This document shows positions 53,395-62,106 of a stretch of DNA of 64,000 nt, piece by piece. The notes below the pieces were generated by a model. It searched no databases and was not told the DNA's origin. It saw only the letters and a list, made by a program, of their open reading frames with translations. Position 1 is the first letter of the stretch. Every line of letters starts with the position of its first letter. The position numbers were made by a program, and so were the translations under genes. Location: positions 1,926,001 through 1,990,000 of the forward strand of contig NZ_CP126093.1 of assembly GCF_030123065.1 (NCBI RefSeq), read 5' to 3'. Source of the DNA: Neobacillus sp. DY30 (lineage in GTDB: Bacteria; Bacillota; Bacilli; Bacillales; Cytobacillaceae).

Positions 53395-55223
53395 AAAAAA
53401 AACTGGATAGTATGAACCTTTTTCAAAGATTGCTTTTGTATTTTGCACTAGTGATGATTTTACCTTTGATCATTGTAGCAAGCATCATCTATATGCAGTC
53501 ATCCAATCTTCTTGAAAAACAGACGGAAGACTATCTCGGTCAGGTTGTAACGAACGTGAACTTTCAGACTGACCGTTTTGTAAAGAACTATGAACTGGTA
53601 ACACTGCCGATTGTTTCAAATCCCAATGTGAAGCATTTTCTTGATTTGGAAGAGAACAATGTGTACGTAAAGGAACACATTCGTTATCAATACTATGAAA
53701 ATATTTGGACGATGATGGATAATATTCTCATACAGAAACCAGAAATTAATCGAATGTACATATTGGGAGATAACAAGAGACAAATTTGGTTACGTGATAA
53801 GGGAGGTTCTTTTTCGGAAGAAGAATATTATAATTTAAAAAAAATTACGCCAGAAAGCGGCAGAATCATTATTCATCCGTCCAATCAAAATGACAGAATT
53901 ACACTTACTATCGCAAGAAAGATTAGAGGTATGAAGTCGTTTTCCCCAAATGGAATTTTAGGAATTGATATTAATTCTTCTGAATTAGGAGAATTGTGGA
54001 AAGAAGCTAACCTTGGGAATGAAGGGTTTTTTATGATTGCCGATCCTAATGGGAAAGTAATCTATCATCCTGATTCAAAATTTATTGGTAATACTTTAAA
54101 TGAGGTGGGAAAGGAGCAAATTAGTAAACATAAACAGGGTACCTTTTTCGATGAATGGAACAATGAGTCTACCTTCTTTCATTTTTTAACTTCGGAATAT
54201 ACAGGATGGAAACTAATCGCCGCAGTACCTAAATCTCAGCTTTTTGCTCCGATTTCTGGAGTTCGATTAACCGCTGTTTTTTCAGCTGTGATTGTGATTA
54301 TAATTGCTTTTGTCCTATCGGTTAACTCGATCAGGCAAGTGGTTAAACCCATCCAATTATTAGAACGAACAATGAAAACTGTTGAACAAGGAGAGTGGAA
54401 AAAGGTTCCAAATCTATCAAGAAATGATGAAATAAGCAGTCTTTTAAGAAGCTACAACAGAATGGTGGACACGCTGTCAACGTTAGTCGACCAGGTCTTT
54501 ATAGCGGAGTTAAATAATCAACAAGTAAAAATCGAATTGCAGGAGAGAGAACTTGAAAAACAAAAGGTAGAGATTCAGGCACTACAATCACAGATTAATC
54601 CACACTTCTTGTACAATACGCTTGAAACAATGAACGGATATGGGATCATCAACGGAATTGAGGAAATTTCAAAAATGGCGGAAGCATTGGCCGGTATGTT
54701 CCGTTATTCAGTCCGAAATTTAGAATTGGTCACATTAGCAGATGAAATTGAACATGTTAAAGGCTATCTCATCATTCATGAACTTAGAATAAGAAAGCCT
54801 ATTAATCTGATTTTAGAGATTGAACCATCGTTATACGCTGCACCAATGGTTAAGCTAAGCCTCCAGCCTCTTGTTGAGAATGCAATCCAACACGGGTTTA
54901 GGAAAACTGTGAATGAAATCACCATTACAATTCGTACAAAGATTATTGGTACGTGTCTTCATGTCTGTGTAATCGACAATGGCCGGGGGATACAAAATGA
55001 TAGATTAAATGAAATACGAGAGTTTATTAAGGGTGATAGAAAAAATAAACCAGAACTTAGAAGTGATTTAGGTATAGGGATTACAAATGTAAACAGACGA
55101 ATTCAGTTGCTTTTTGGGAATCAATATGGATTAGACCTAAGCAGCAGGGTAAATGAAGGGACAACTGTTTCAATTATTCTGCCATACCAAGATGGGCAAA
55201 GTGATACAAATAAGCCTGCATAA
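53391..55223 (+). CDS. Sensor histidine kinase, YesM family with large extracellular sensor (second system)
   Basis: The 610-residue kinase has membrane helices near 12-32 and 288-308. An extracytoplasmic Cache-type region between them contains NGILGIDINSSELGELWKEA and IADPNGKVIYHPD. After HAMP comes the kinase domain with QINPHFLYNTLE (His405) and HATPase_c motifs LVENAIQHGF and DNGRGIQND. The gene overlaps the regulator by 4 bp (ATGA). The ligand may be the substrate of the adjacent importer, or its binding protein. Confidence 0.93.
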   Translation: MKKKLDSMNLFQRLLLYFALVMILPLIIVASIIYMQSSNLLEKQTEDYLGQVVTNVNFQTDRFVKNYELVTLPIVSNPNVKHFLDLEENNVYVKEHIRYQYYENIWTMMDNILIQKPEINRMYILGDNKRQIWLRDKGGSFSEEEYYNLKKITPESGRIIIHPSNQNDRITLTIARKIRGMKSFSPNGILGIDINSSELGELWKEANLGNEGFFMIADPNGKVIYHPDSKFIGNTLNEVGKEQISKHKQGTFFDEWNNESTFFHFLTSEYTGWKLIAAVPKSQLFAPISGVRLTAVFSAVIVIIIAFVLSVNSIRQVVKPIQLLERTMKTVEQGEWKKVPNLSRNDEISSLLRSYNRMVDTLSTLVDQVFIAELNNQQVKIELQERELEKQKVEIQALQSQINPHFLYNTLETMNGYGIINGIEEISKMAEALAGMFRYSVRNLELVTLADEIEHVKGYLIIHELRIRKPINLILEIEPSLYAAPMVKLSLQPLVENAIQHGFRKTVNEITITIRTKIIGTCLHVCVIDNGRGIQNDRLNEIREFIKGDRKNKPELRSDLGIGITNVNRRIQLLFGNQYGLDLSSRVNEGTTVSIILPYQDGQSDTNKPA

Positions 55224-55349
55224 AGAATAACATCATGATCAAATCCTTCTACATATCTAAAAATTTGACTAATCAATATAAAAAAAACAACGGAATTGCT
55301 CCTTGCTACTGGTTAATATGAAGAAGTAGACTTTTGCTAACTTCAGTAA

Positions 55350-55363
55350 TGACAGCGTTTTCA
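55350..55363. promoter_or_regulatory. Consensus cre site before the secreted lyase gene
   Basis: TGACAGCGTTTTCA matches TGWNANCGNTNWCA at every fixed position and lies 80 bp before the start codon. This indicates CcpA-dependent catabolite repression. The rest of the 219-bp gap (55224-55442) shows no other clear site. Confidence 0.75.
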
Positions 55364-55442
55364 CGTGTTAATGGAAAGGAGCGTAGTGTGATTCCGAGTT
55401 ATTGAGATTGTCAGACTTTTAGTGAAATGAAGGAGGGTAAAA

Positions 55443-57962
55443 ATGTTTTCAAAACGGAACAAAAAAGGTTCTGTGTTTCTGTATTTACTGGTTGTGTTGA
55501 TTTTAGTCATTCCTGGTTTTCCTGCTTATTCTGCAGAAGCACAGCCTATCAAACTGCCAATCCTGGAAGTAACGGCAAGTGGGAATGATGGAAACTTTCC
55601 TGAAAACACATTAGATGATGACTTAGGTACGCGCTGGTCATCGCAGGGATTAGAAGAATGGATTTTATATGATTTAGGAAGAACTCAGGAGATAGGATAT
55701 TTAGGTCTAGCTTTTCATAATGGGAACCAAAGACAATCCTATTTTGATGTCCAAGTTTCTAACGACGGTACTGTGTGGCAGACTGTCCTTCAGAATGGAG
55801 TTAGTAAAGAAGGAGGGCTTGGTCTAACGGCCTATGACGTTGAAGACTCCTCTGCCCGGTATGTAAAAATCCTATGTAAAGGAAATTCAGTAAATCTCTG
55901 GAATAGTATTACGGTTACGCATATTTACAGTCCATCAGCAGATGGTCAGCTGATTCTTGCGGAACTCATTCCTCCAAAACCGGAAGAACGGGAAGATGTA
56001 ACCTATACAAAGCCAGGATTAATAAATCCTGATGGTTCACAACATGCCATCCATGAGCCGAATAAAGTAACCGGAAAAACTCTAAATGTATTAGATTATG
56101 GTGCTGATTCAAAGGACAATGAAAAGGATGATACTCCAGCGATTTTAGCAGCAATCGCAGCAGCAAATCCAGGTGATGAAGTGTATCTTCCTAATGGTAC
56201 TTATAATTTGAATGGAACATTAGCAAACGATGGTTCCTCCCAAATTGCTCTAAAGTCAGGAGTAAACCTAAGAGGTGAAAGTCAAAATAATGTTTTCCTT
56301 GTTTCTGATTTTGACGCTGATGTGCCAAGCGGGAAAGTGCTGCGTTCTTACGGAATGAATAATATCGTGGTCTCCAATTTGACGATTACTTCGACTTTTG
56401 ATGGAAAGTATTCCACAGATTCTACCAAAACCAATCCAGACCTTGGAGGACCAACCTATGGGATTTATATTACAGATGGGGCAGGTGATACACCGTCTTA
56501 TAACATTCTAGTTGAACATGTAACCATCGAAAAATACCAAAGAATGGGTATCAGGGTTGAAAATAGCCATGATGTCGTCGTCCAGCATGCTCTTTTCCAA
56601 AATGCAACCGATGTAGGCGGCGGGGGTGCCGGTTATGGCGTGAGTATCCAGGGTGTACCGAAAACAGACCGTACCGGTTATAAAAATGATACCCGCTATA
56701 ATGTTGTTCGAAACAGTGTCTTTAAAGGGCCATACATCCGTCATGGTGCACTAATCCAGTACTATGCCCACAATAATGTTATTTATAATAATACCTTTGA
56801 AAACACAGTATTAGATTCCATAGATTTACATGGTGAAGATGAGTTTTTGAATGAAATCTATAAAAATACGATTACTGGTGTTCTAACTGGCGCAGGTATT
56901 GGTGTCGGTAACACTGGCGGTACAGCCCCTACGAATCATGATGCGTCAGGAGCTTACAACTATATTCACGATAATAAAATCAGCAACTCAAGAGAAGGTA
57001 TTAAAGTGCATATGGGTTCACCGAATACCATCATTGAGAAGAATATGATCACCAATACGACGGAGCCTAGTAATGGAAAAGGAATCTACATCCTAAATGC
57101 TCCGGGAACCATTATTCGTGACAATATGATTTCCAACAATACAGCCGATGGTTTTACAGGCATTGTACTAGCCCATGATAAGGGGGATACAAAGGCGGGG
57201 AATATTGGCGCAGGTGATCCTAAAAAAATCACAATAACTGGCAATCATATTAAGGGTAATACCAATGGTATCAGAATTGAAGCCGGCAGTGAGATTGTTA
57301 TGAATGACAATAAAGTGGAAAAGAACAAGGAGAATGATTTTTATATTAACCTAGAGTCTGGCGGCCAAGAAGAAAGGCAAGGGGAACAGGAGAAACTAAC
57401 CCCTGCAGCGGACGCACTAGTTGATATTGAGAGACCTACATCCAATTACGGTCTTGAGAATCCCGATTTAACAGCAGCAGGTTCTGCTGACAAAAACTAT
57501 TACAAATACTTTAACATTAAAAATAATTTAGAACATACAAAAGGACGGATCGCCTATTACCAGTTTGATATAGCAGACATTAACGATATCAAGGAAGCCA
57601 TTTTGGAGGTGACTGGAAAAATAGGAAGTAACACAACGAGTGTGGAGCTGGATGTCTTCGGATTAACCAATGATAACTGGGCTGAAGATACCATTACTTG
57701 GCAGAATTCTCCCAATCACTCGCAGGAATCCGTCACAGTAACAGGGATTGGAGATTCTGCTTTTTTTCTAGGTTCGATTACCGTTGACTCTGCAGAGGCA
57801 GCAAAAATGAATCTGAATGTGACATCGTTTGTTAAATCACAAACAGACGGAAAAGTAACATTGATGATTGTTGATACAAAAGGGCAAAACGGAAATATTA
57901 ATATGTATTCTAAAGAAGATAGTAACCAGGCTAACTGGCCATCACTCCTGATTGAAAAATAG
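55443..57962 (+). CDS. Secreted multi-domain beta-helix lyase, alginate lyase PL31-like
   Basis: The 839-residue protein begins with a signal peptide (cleavage near 31-33, after AYSAEA). A discoidin/CBM32-like domain (about 38-165, DDDLGTRWSSQGLEEWILYDLG) follows. Then comes a right-handed beta-helix starting LNVLDYGADSKDNEKDDT near 213 and running to about 640 with repeated N..I..N turns, a charged linker (QEERQGEQEK), and a C-terminal CBM96/DNRLRE-type domain (about 655-838). This CBM32-helix-CBM96 order is what I recall for Paenibacillus PL31 alginate lyase. The downstream genes fit alginate. Pectate-lyase-type activity cannot be excluded. The ATG follows AAGGAGGG. Confidence 0.7.
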   Translation: MFSKRNKKGSVFLYLLVVLILVIPGFPAYSAEAQPIKLPILEVTASGNDGNFPENTLDDDLGTRWSSQGLEEWILYDLGRTQEIGYLGLAFHNGNQRQSYFDVQVSNDGTVWQTVLQNGVSKEGGLGLTAYDVEDSSARYVKILCKGNSVNLWNSITVTHIYSPSADGQLILAELIPPKPEEREDVTYTKPGLINPDGSQHAIHEPNKVTGKTLNVLDYGADSKDNEKDDTPAILAAIAAANPGDEVYLPNGTYNLNGTLANDGSSQIALKSGVNLRGESQNNVFLVSDFDADVPSGKVLRSYGMNNIVVSNLTITSTFDGKYSTDSTKTNPDLGGPTYGIYITDGAGDTPSYNILVEHVTIEKYQRMGIRVENSHDVVVQHALFQNATDVGGGGAGYGVSIQGVPKTDRTGYKNDTRYNVVRNSVFKGPYIRHGALIQYYAHNNVIYNNTFENTVLDSIDLHGEDEFLNEIYKNTITGVLTGAGIGVGNTGGTAPTNHDASGAYNYIHDNKISNSREGIKVHMGSPNTIIEKNMITNTTEPSNGKGIYILNAPGTIIRDNMISNNTADGFTGIVLAHDKGDTKAGNIGAGDPKKITITGNHIKGNTNGIRIEAGSEIVMNDNKVEKNKENDFYINLESGGQEERQGEQEKLTPAADALVDIERPTSNYGLENPDLTAAGSADKNYYKYFNIKNNLEHTKGRIAYYQFDIADINDIKEAILEVTGKIGSNTTSVELDVFGLTNDNWAEDTITWQNSPNHSQESVTVTGIGDSAFFLGSITVDSAEAAKMNLNVTSFVKSQTDGKVTLMIVDTKGQNGNINMYSKEDSNQANWPSLLIEK

Positions 57963-57979
57963 AATGAGATTTTCATAGT

Positions 57980-58029
57980 GGCTGGCTCAAAGGGGAAAAT
58001 GAGAGATCTTTTGAGTCAGCCTTCTTTTT
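57980..58029 (+). terminator. Terminator after the secreted lyase gene
   Basis: GGCTGGCTCAAA (57980-57991) pairs with TTTGAGTCAGCC (58010-58021) with one mismatch, followed by TTCTTTTT. Confidence 0.85.
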
Positions 58030-58173
58030 GTAGAGATTGTCCATTGGGCTAAAAAAAAGCCTCTAGAGTCTAAAATTTTTCCGAAGAACAATTTTATCAC
58101 CATTGTTAGAATGGGTTTATACCAATTATATCTTACGGATTTTTCTTTTTATTATGAATAGGGGGTAAAGGAT

Positions 58174-58938
58174 ATGCAATTCGATTTAAATGGAAAAACA
58201 GCCTTAGTAACAGGAGCAAGCGGCGGAATTGGGCAAGCGATTGCCATTGATTTAGCCGCAAATGGTGCAAAGGTGGCAGTTAATTATTTAAGCAACCAAG
58301 AAGGCGCGGAAGAAACCGTTCGCCTTATTAAAGAGCAGGGCGGAGAAGCCATCATGGTTCAAGCCGATGTAACAGACCTCGACCAAATAGAAGGTCTTGC
58401 CTCAGAAGTACAAGAAAAGCTGGGAACAGTAGATATTCTCGTAAATAATGCCGGTCATTTGGTAGAACGAAGAAAGATTGAAGATATGACTATAGAATTA
58501 TGGCGAAAAGTAATCGATGTCAATGTTACATCGGCAGCCTTTATGAGCAAAGCGGTTATCCCTGGTATGAAAGAAAAAGGAAGCGGTATCATTATCAACC
58601 TAAGTTCCGTTGCTGCCCATGATGGAGGCGGGCCTGGTGCAGTACCATATGCAACGACTAAAGGAGCAATCATTACTTTTACTAAGGGACTGGCAAAAGA
58701 ACTGGCACCGTTTGGGATTCGAGTGAATGCACTTTCTCCTGGTTTTGTTGATCAAACCAAATTCCATGCAACTTTCAATACGGAGGAAGGTAGAAAGGCA
58801 ACGGTTGCAAAAATTCCATTGGGCCGTGGCGGTGTACCCCAGGATATCAGCGGTGCCGTCCTATTTTTAACATCTCCATATGCTTCTTACATTACGGGAG
58901 AAACCATTGAAATCAATGGCGGTATGTTCATGAAATAA
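58174..58938 (+). CDS. SDR oxidoreductase, probable DEH (4-deoxy-5-hexoseulose uronate) reductase
   Basis: This classical SDR of 254 residues has TGASGGIG near 14-21, VNNAG near 91-95, LSSV...YATTK catalytic residues and the C-terminus TGETIEINGG. By itself it could be any sugar or acyl reductase. Placement immediately before the PL15-like lyase and KdgF suggests reduction of DEH to 2-keto-3-deoxygluconate with NAD(P)H. KDG kinase and KDPG aldolase genes are not in the window. The ATG follows GGGGGTAAAGG. Confidence 0.75.
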   Translation: MQFDLNGKTALVTGASGGIGQAIAIDLAANGAKVAVNYLSNQEGAEETVRLIKEQGGEAIMVQADVTDLDQIEGLASEVQEKLGTVDILVNNAGHLVERRKIEDMTIELWRKVIDVNVTSAAFMSKAVIPGMKEKGSGIIINLSSVAAHDGGGPGAVPYATTKGAIITFTKGLAKELAPFGIRVNALSPGFVDQTKFHATFNTEEGRKATVAKIPLGRGGVPQDISGAVLFLTSPYASYITGETIEINGGMFMK

Positions 58939-58971
58939 ATTTTTAAAAAAATAGATTAGGAGGAATAGCAA

Positions 58972-61257
58972 ATGCAATCAATCTATCAACCAGTAAGTGG
59001 TATATTAGATGTAAAGTATGCGCCGGATGAGACGACAGAATTAATCGAGAATCCGCCCCGGTTTACCTGGCTGCCCGTACAATTAGAGAATGACCAATAC
59101 TGCTTGCAGATTTCAAAAAATGAAGATTTCTCACCCGAACAAACTGAAACGATTCAACCTGTTCCCTTTAATTTTTATACACCTAGCACCGCAATGGAAC
59201 CTGGTACCTATTATTGGCGGTATGCGTTATTAGACACTGTGGAGCAAAATTGGAGTGAAGCAAGGAAGTTCAACATCCCTGATAATCTCCCGGATACTGC
59301 TATTCCAAGCAGAGATGAGCGATACCAGGAAGTGAGTCTTGCACACCCAAGGTTATGGTTATCTCCTAATCAAGTGGAGACATTTAAAGTGAACATTAAA
59401 GAAAATCCGCAGCACTGCAATTGGAGTAATTTTTACGAAAAGTCGGTTAAACCATGGCTTACTCGTGAGTTAATGCTGGAACCAAGCCCGTATCCGGAAA
59501 ATAAGCGAGTAATCAAGCTGTGGAGACAAATGTACATGGATTGCCAGGAAACACTATATGCTATTCGACATTTAAGTGTTGCAGGTGTCATCCTCGAAGA
59601 TGAAACGATTCTCAATCGAGCAAAGGAATGGCTGATTCATGTGGCGAATTGGGATACAGAGGGCACAACTTCAAGAGATTACAATGATGAATGTGCGTTC
59701 CGTATCGCAGCTGCGTTAGCCTGGGGATATGATTGGCTTTTTCAACACCTGTCAGATGAAGAAAAAGGTCTTGTTCGACATTCCCTGCTAAGAAGAACGG
59801 AACAAGTAGCCTATCATGTGATCAAACGTTCCAAAATCCACCAGGTTCCATATGACAGCCATGCTGTCCGTTCCCTGTCTTCTGTCCTTATTCCTTGTTC
59901 CATTGCCTTATTGGATGATGCTCCAGAAGCACAGGAATGGCTGGATTATACAATCGAATATTACGCATGTCTCTACACGCCATGGGGAGGTAAAGATGGC
60001 GGATGGGCAGAAGGCGGTATGTACTGGACCACCGGGATGGCATATCTGATTGATGCGTTAAATCTATTAAAGAATTATATGAGTCTTGATTTTTACAAGC
60101 GACCGTTTTTCCAGAAAACCGGAGACTTCCCATTATATTGTTATAGTCAGGATACCCGCCGTGCGAGCTTTGGCGACCAATCCAATCTGGGAGAACGCCC
60201 GGGTTTGAAGACCGCTTTTAATATCCGTCAATTTGCCGGGATTACCGGAAATGGCTGGTATCAATGGTATTATGAGCAGGTAAAAGCATGGGACAAGGAT
60301 GCCGATCAAAAGTTCTTCAACTATGGCTGGTGGGACTTTCAGTTTGATGAAATGCTTTATCTTCACGATTTCCCTGAAGTTCAAGCCGTACCACCAGCAG
60401 ATGTTGAGCAAGTTAAATGGTTTAAGGATGTTGGCTGGGTAGCCTTCCACGATAAAATGGACCAGCCCGATGAGCATATTATGCTGTTAACGAAGAGTAG
60501 TCCGTACGGGTCGCTGAGTCATAGTCATGGGGATCAGAATAGTTTTGTCCTTCATGCATTTGGCGAACCGCTCGTAGTGCGTTCTGGACATTATGTTGGC
60601 TTTAACAGTACGATGCATAAAAAATGGAGAAGGCAGACACAATCTCATAATACTTTGCTAATCGATGGTGTTGGACAATATGCTGAATCCAATAAAATTC
60701 TTAATAAGCAGGCAAATGGTGAAGTGTTGGGAGTGGTATCAACGGATGAATATAGCTATGTTAGAGAGGATGCCACCAACGCATACAAAGAATATGTACC
60801 GTATTTAAATAAATTTGAGAGAGAAATCTACTTCGTGAATCAATCGTACTTTGTTATTGTTGATTCCGTTGAATTGGAACAGCCAGGCAGTGTCAACTGG
60901 CTTCTGCATTCCTTACACCAAATGAAAATCGAGGATCAGGTGTTTAAAATCGAGGGAGAAAAAGCCGATTTAGAAGGTCGGTTTATCTATAGTTCTTCGG
61001 GAGAACTGTCATTAGATCAGAATAATGACTATAAGGATGTCGACCCAGCAGAAGTGGAAGGCTTGCCAAGAGAATGGCATTTGCAGGCCACAACAAAAAA
61101 AGCAAAAGGGCACCGAATTGTTACCCTGTTAACTCCGAACCGCAAAGGAGAAAAGAAATACGTTTCGTACTTTATGGATGATCAGGACCACGGAGTACAT
61201 CTCTATTTAACAGAAAACGGGAAAACATTCCGCGTGGAAGTTGCTAAAGCCTATTAA
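58972..61257 (+). CDS. Heparinase II/III-family exolytic lyase, oligoalginate lyase PL15-like
   Basis: The 761-residue protein lacks a signal peptide. It has an N-terminal Fn3-like DUF4962 domain (about 15-105, ENPPRFTWLP), an (alpha/alpha) barrel (about 115-480) and a C-terminal beta-sandwich with the heparinase signature SHSHGDQNSFVLHAFGEPL near 516-534 and RRQTQSHNTLLIDG near 553-566. Length and layout match the exotype alginate lyase Atu3025 (PL15). It would cut imported oligouronates into unsaturated monosaccharides for KdgF. PL17 or another heparinase-like family is an alternative. The ATG follows AGGAGGAA. Confidence 0.78.
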   Translation: MQSIYQPVSGILDVKYAPDETTELIENPPRFTWLPVQLENDQYCLQISKNEDFSPEQTETIQPVPFNFYTPSTAMEPGTYYWRYALLDTVEQNWSEARKFNIPDNLPDTAIPSRDERYQEVSLAHPRLWLSPNQVETFKVNIKENPQHCNWSNFYEKSVKPWLTRELMLEPSPYPENKRVIKLWRQMYMDCQETLYAIRHLSVAGVILEDETILNRAKEWLIHVANWDTEGTTSRDYNDECAFRIAAALAWGYDWLFQHLSDEEKGLVRHSLLRRTEQVAYHVIKRSKIHQVPYDSHAVRSLSSVLIPCSIALLDDAPEAQEWLDYTIEYYACLYTPWGGKDGGWAEGGMYWTTGMAYLIDALNLLKNYMSLDFYKRPFFQKTGDFPLYCYSQDTRRASFGDQSNLGERPGLKTAFNIRQFAGITGNGWYQWYYEQVKAWDKDADQKFFNYGWWDFQFDEMLYLHDFPEVQAVPPADVEQVKWFKDVGWVAFHDKMDQPDEHIMLLTKSSPYGSLSHSHGDQNSFVLHAFGEPLVVRSGHYVGFNSTMHKKWRRQTQSHNTLLIDGVGQYAESNKILNKQANGEVLGVVSTDEYSYVREDATNAYKEYVPYLNKFEREIYFVNQSYFVIVDSVELEQPGSVNWLLHSLHQMKIEDQVFKIEGEKADLEGRFIYSSSGELSLDQNNDYKDVDPAEVEGLPREWHLQATTKKAKGHRIVTLLTPNRKGEKKYVSYFMDDQDHGVHLYLTENGKTFRVEVAKAY

Positions 61258-61278
61258 AAAGAGAACAGGAGGTACTAA

Positions 61279-61593
61279 ATGAGTATTCAGTTGAATTGGG
61301 AAGCGGCAGAACCAGGTGTGAAAAGAAAAATTTTCCCGCCAGGAGATAGTATTATGATGATGGAAGTTCATTTTGAGAAGGGGGCAGAAGGCTATGAACA
61401 TAGCCATCCCCACGAACAGCTGACTTATTGTTTAAGAGGAAAATTTGAATTTACAATTGAAGGTGAAAAGCATATTGTCGGACCTGGAGAAACGATCTTT
61501 ATTCCAGGTGGAGCAAAGCACGGTGCAAAGGCTTTAGAAGCAGGCGCTATCATTGATACGTTCACACCACTTAGAAATGATCTGTTAAAATGA
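61279..61593 (+). CDS. kdgF: KdgF-type cupin, unsaturated uronate ring-opening protein
   Basis: The 104-residue single cupin domain has the metal-binding HSHPHEQ motif near 46-52 and a second GGAKHGA His near 79. Length and motifs match KdgF, which speeds conversion of 4,5-unsaturated uronates to their linear keto form (DKI from pectin, DEH from alginate). It follows the PL15-like gene by 21 bp with AGGAGGTACTAA before the ATG, so the lyase and KdgF are probably cotranslated. Confidence 0.9.
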   Translation: MSIQLNWEAAEPGVKRKIFPPGDSIMMMEVHFEKGAEGYEHSHPHEQLTYCLRGKFEFTIEGEKHIVGPGETIFIPGGAKHGAKALEAGAIIDTFTPLRNDLLK

Positions 61594-61608
61594 TAATTGA
61601 ATTAAATA

Positions 61609-61655
61609 AAAATGCTCACAAAAATTGTTAAATCAATGTTTGTGAGCATTTTTTT
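61609..61655 (+). terminator. Terminator after kdgF
   Basis: AAATGCTCACAAA pairs with TTTGTGAGCATTT around a 16-base loop, followed by a T-run. It may act for the convergent small gene too. Confidence 0.85.
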
Positions 61656-61671
61656 GTAAAAAGGATTACTA

Positions 61672-61806
61672 TTACTTATTTTTACCTTTGCTTTCTCCCT
61701 TGTTCCCTTGACCATAACGCATATGGCCGGAATCACCTTCACCTTTTTCATTAGACTTTTTTCCGCCTAAACTTGCATTCGGATAGCTTTTTGTATTCTC
61801 ATCCAT
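61672..61806 (-). CDS. Small hydrophilic Gly/Lys-rich protein (44 residues)
   Basis: On the minus strand a perfect GGAGGTGAA site (61811-61819) precedes ATG 61806. The frame encodes MDENTKSYPNASLGGKKSNE and ends with GKNK before TAA at 61672. The product is highly charged, has no hydrophobic core and is rich in Gly, Lys, Asn and Ser, like small spore or stress-related proteins of Bacillus. I do not recognise the family. The strong ribosome site and clean stop make it a likely real gene. Confidence 0.7.
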   Translation of the reverse strand: MDENTKSYPNASLGGKKSNEKGEGDSGHMRYGQGNKGESKGKNK

Positions 61807-61887
61807 TTAATTCACCTCCAAAACTATATTCTCTTCTATTTTTTAAAAATTATGTTTTCGATTTCGAGTCACACCTAATTGTTGCAT

Positions 61888-61918
61888 TTGACATGAAACG
61901 CGTTTCATCATTTACACT
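61888..61918 (+). promoter_or_regulatory. Promoter with 16-bp perfect palindrome (LacI regulator gene)
   Basis: TTGACA (61888-61893) and TACACT (61913-61918) form a plausible sigma-A promoter with 19-bp spacing. Between them lies ATGAAACGCGTTTCAT (61893-61908), a perfect palindrome. It is a strong candidate autoregulatory operator of the LacI protein encoded 190 bp downstream. Confidence 0.65.
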
Positions 61919-62106
61919 GAAAAAAATAACAGAAAGTGAGGAGAAAATAGAAAAATTAGAACCCATTCAATCCTTTGAAGACTATTTTGTCGATTCTACT
62001 GAAAAAAACTTATATAATTAATCAAAATCAATATTCTGTATCTCTGCTAAAAAAACGGGTATTATACAACCAAAACAACTTTTTTCGAAATAATAAGGTG
62101 AAAAAC

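Noticed and set aside
58972..61257. Assignment as a heparin or hyaluronan lyase
   Set aside because: The superfamily is shared, but the lack of a signal peptide, the DUF4962-like start and neighbours KdgF and DEH-reductase-like SDR fit an oligoalginate exolyase better.
61894..62021. A 42-codon frame (starting MKRVSSFTLKK) upstream of the LacI gene
   Set aside because: There is no ribosome site, and it overlaps the promoter palindrome. The protein-like composition is noted, but coding is unlikely.
61975..62106. N-terminal extension of the LacI regulator by 44 residues
   Set aside because: The LacI DNA-binding domain begins at ATG 62107 with a good ribosome site, and the extension has only a TTG without one.
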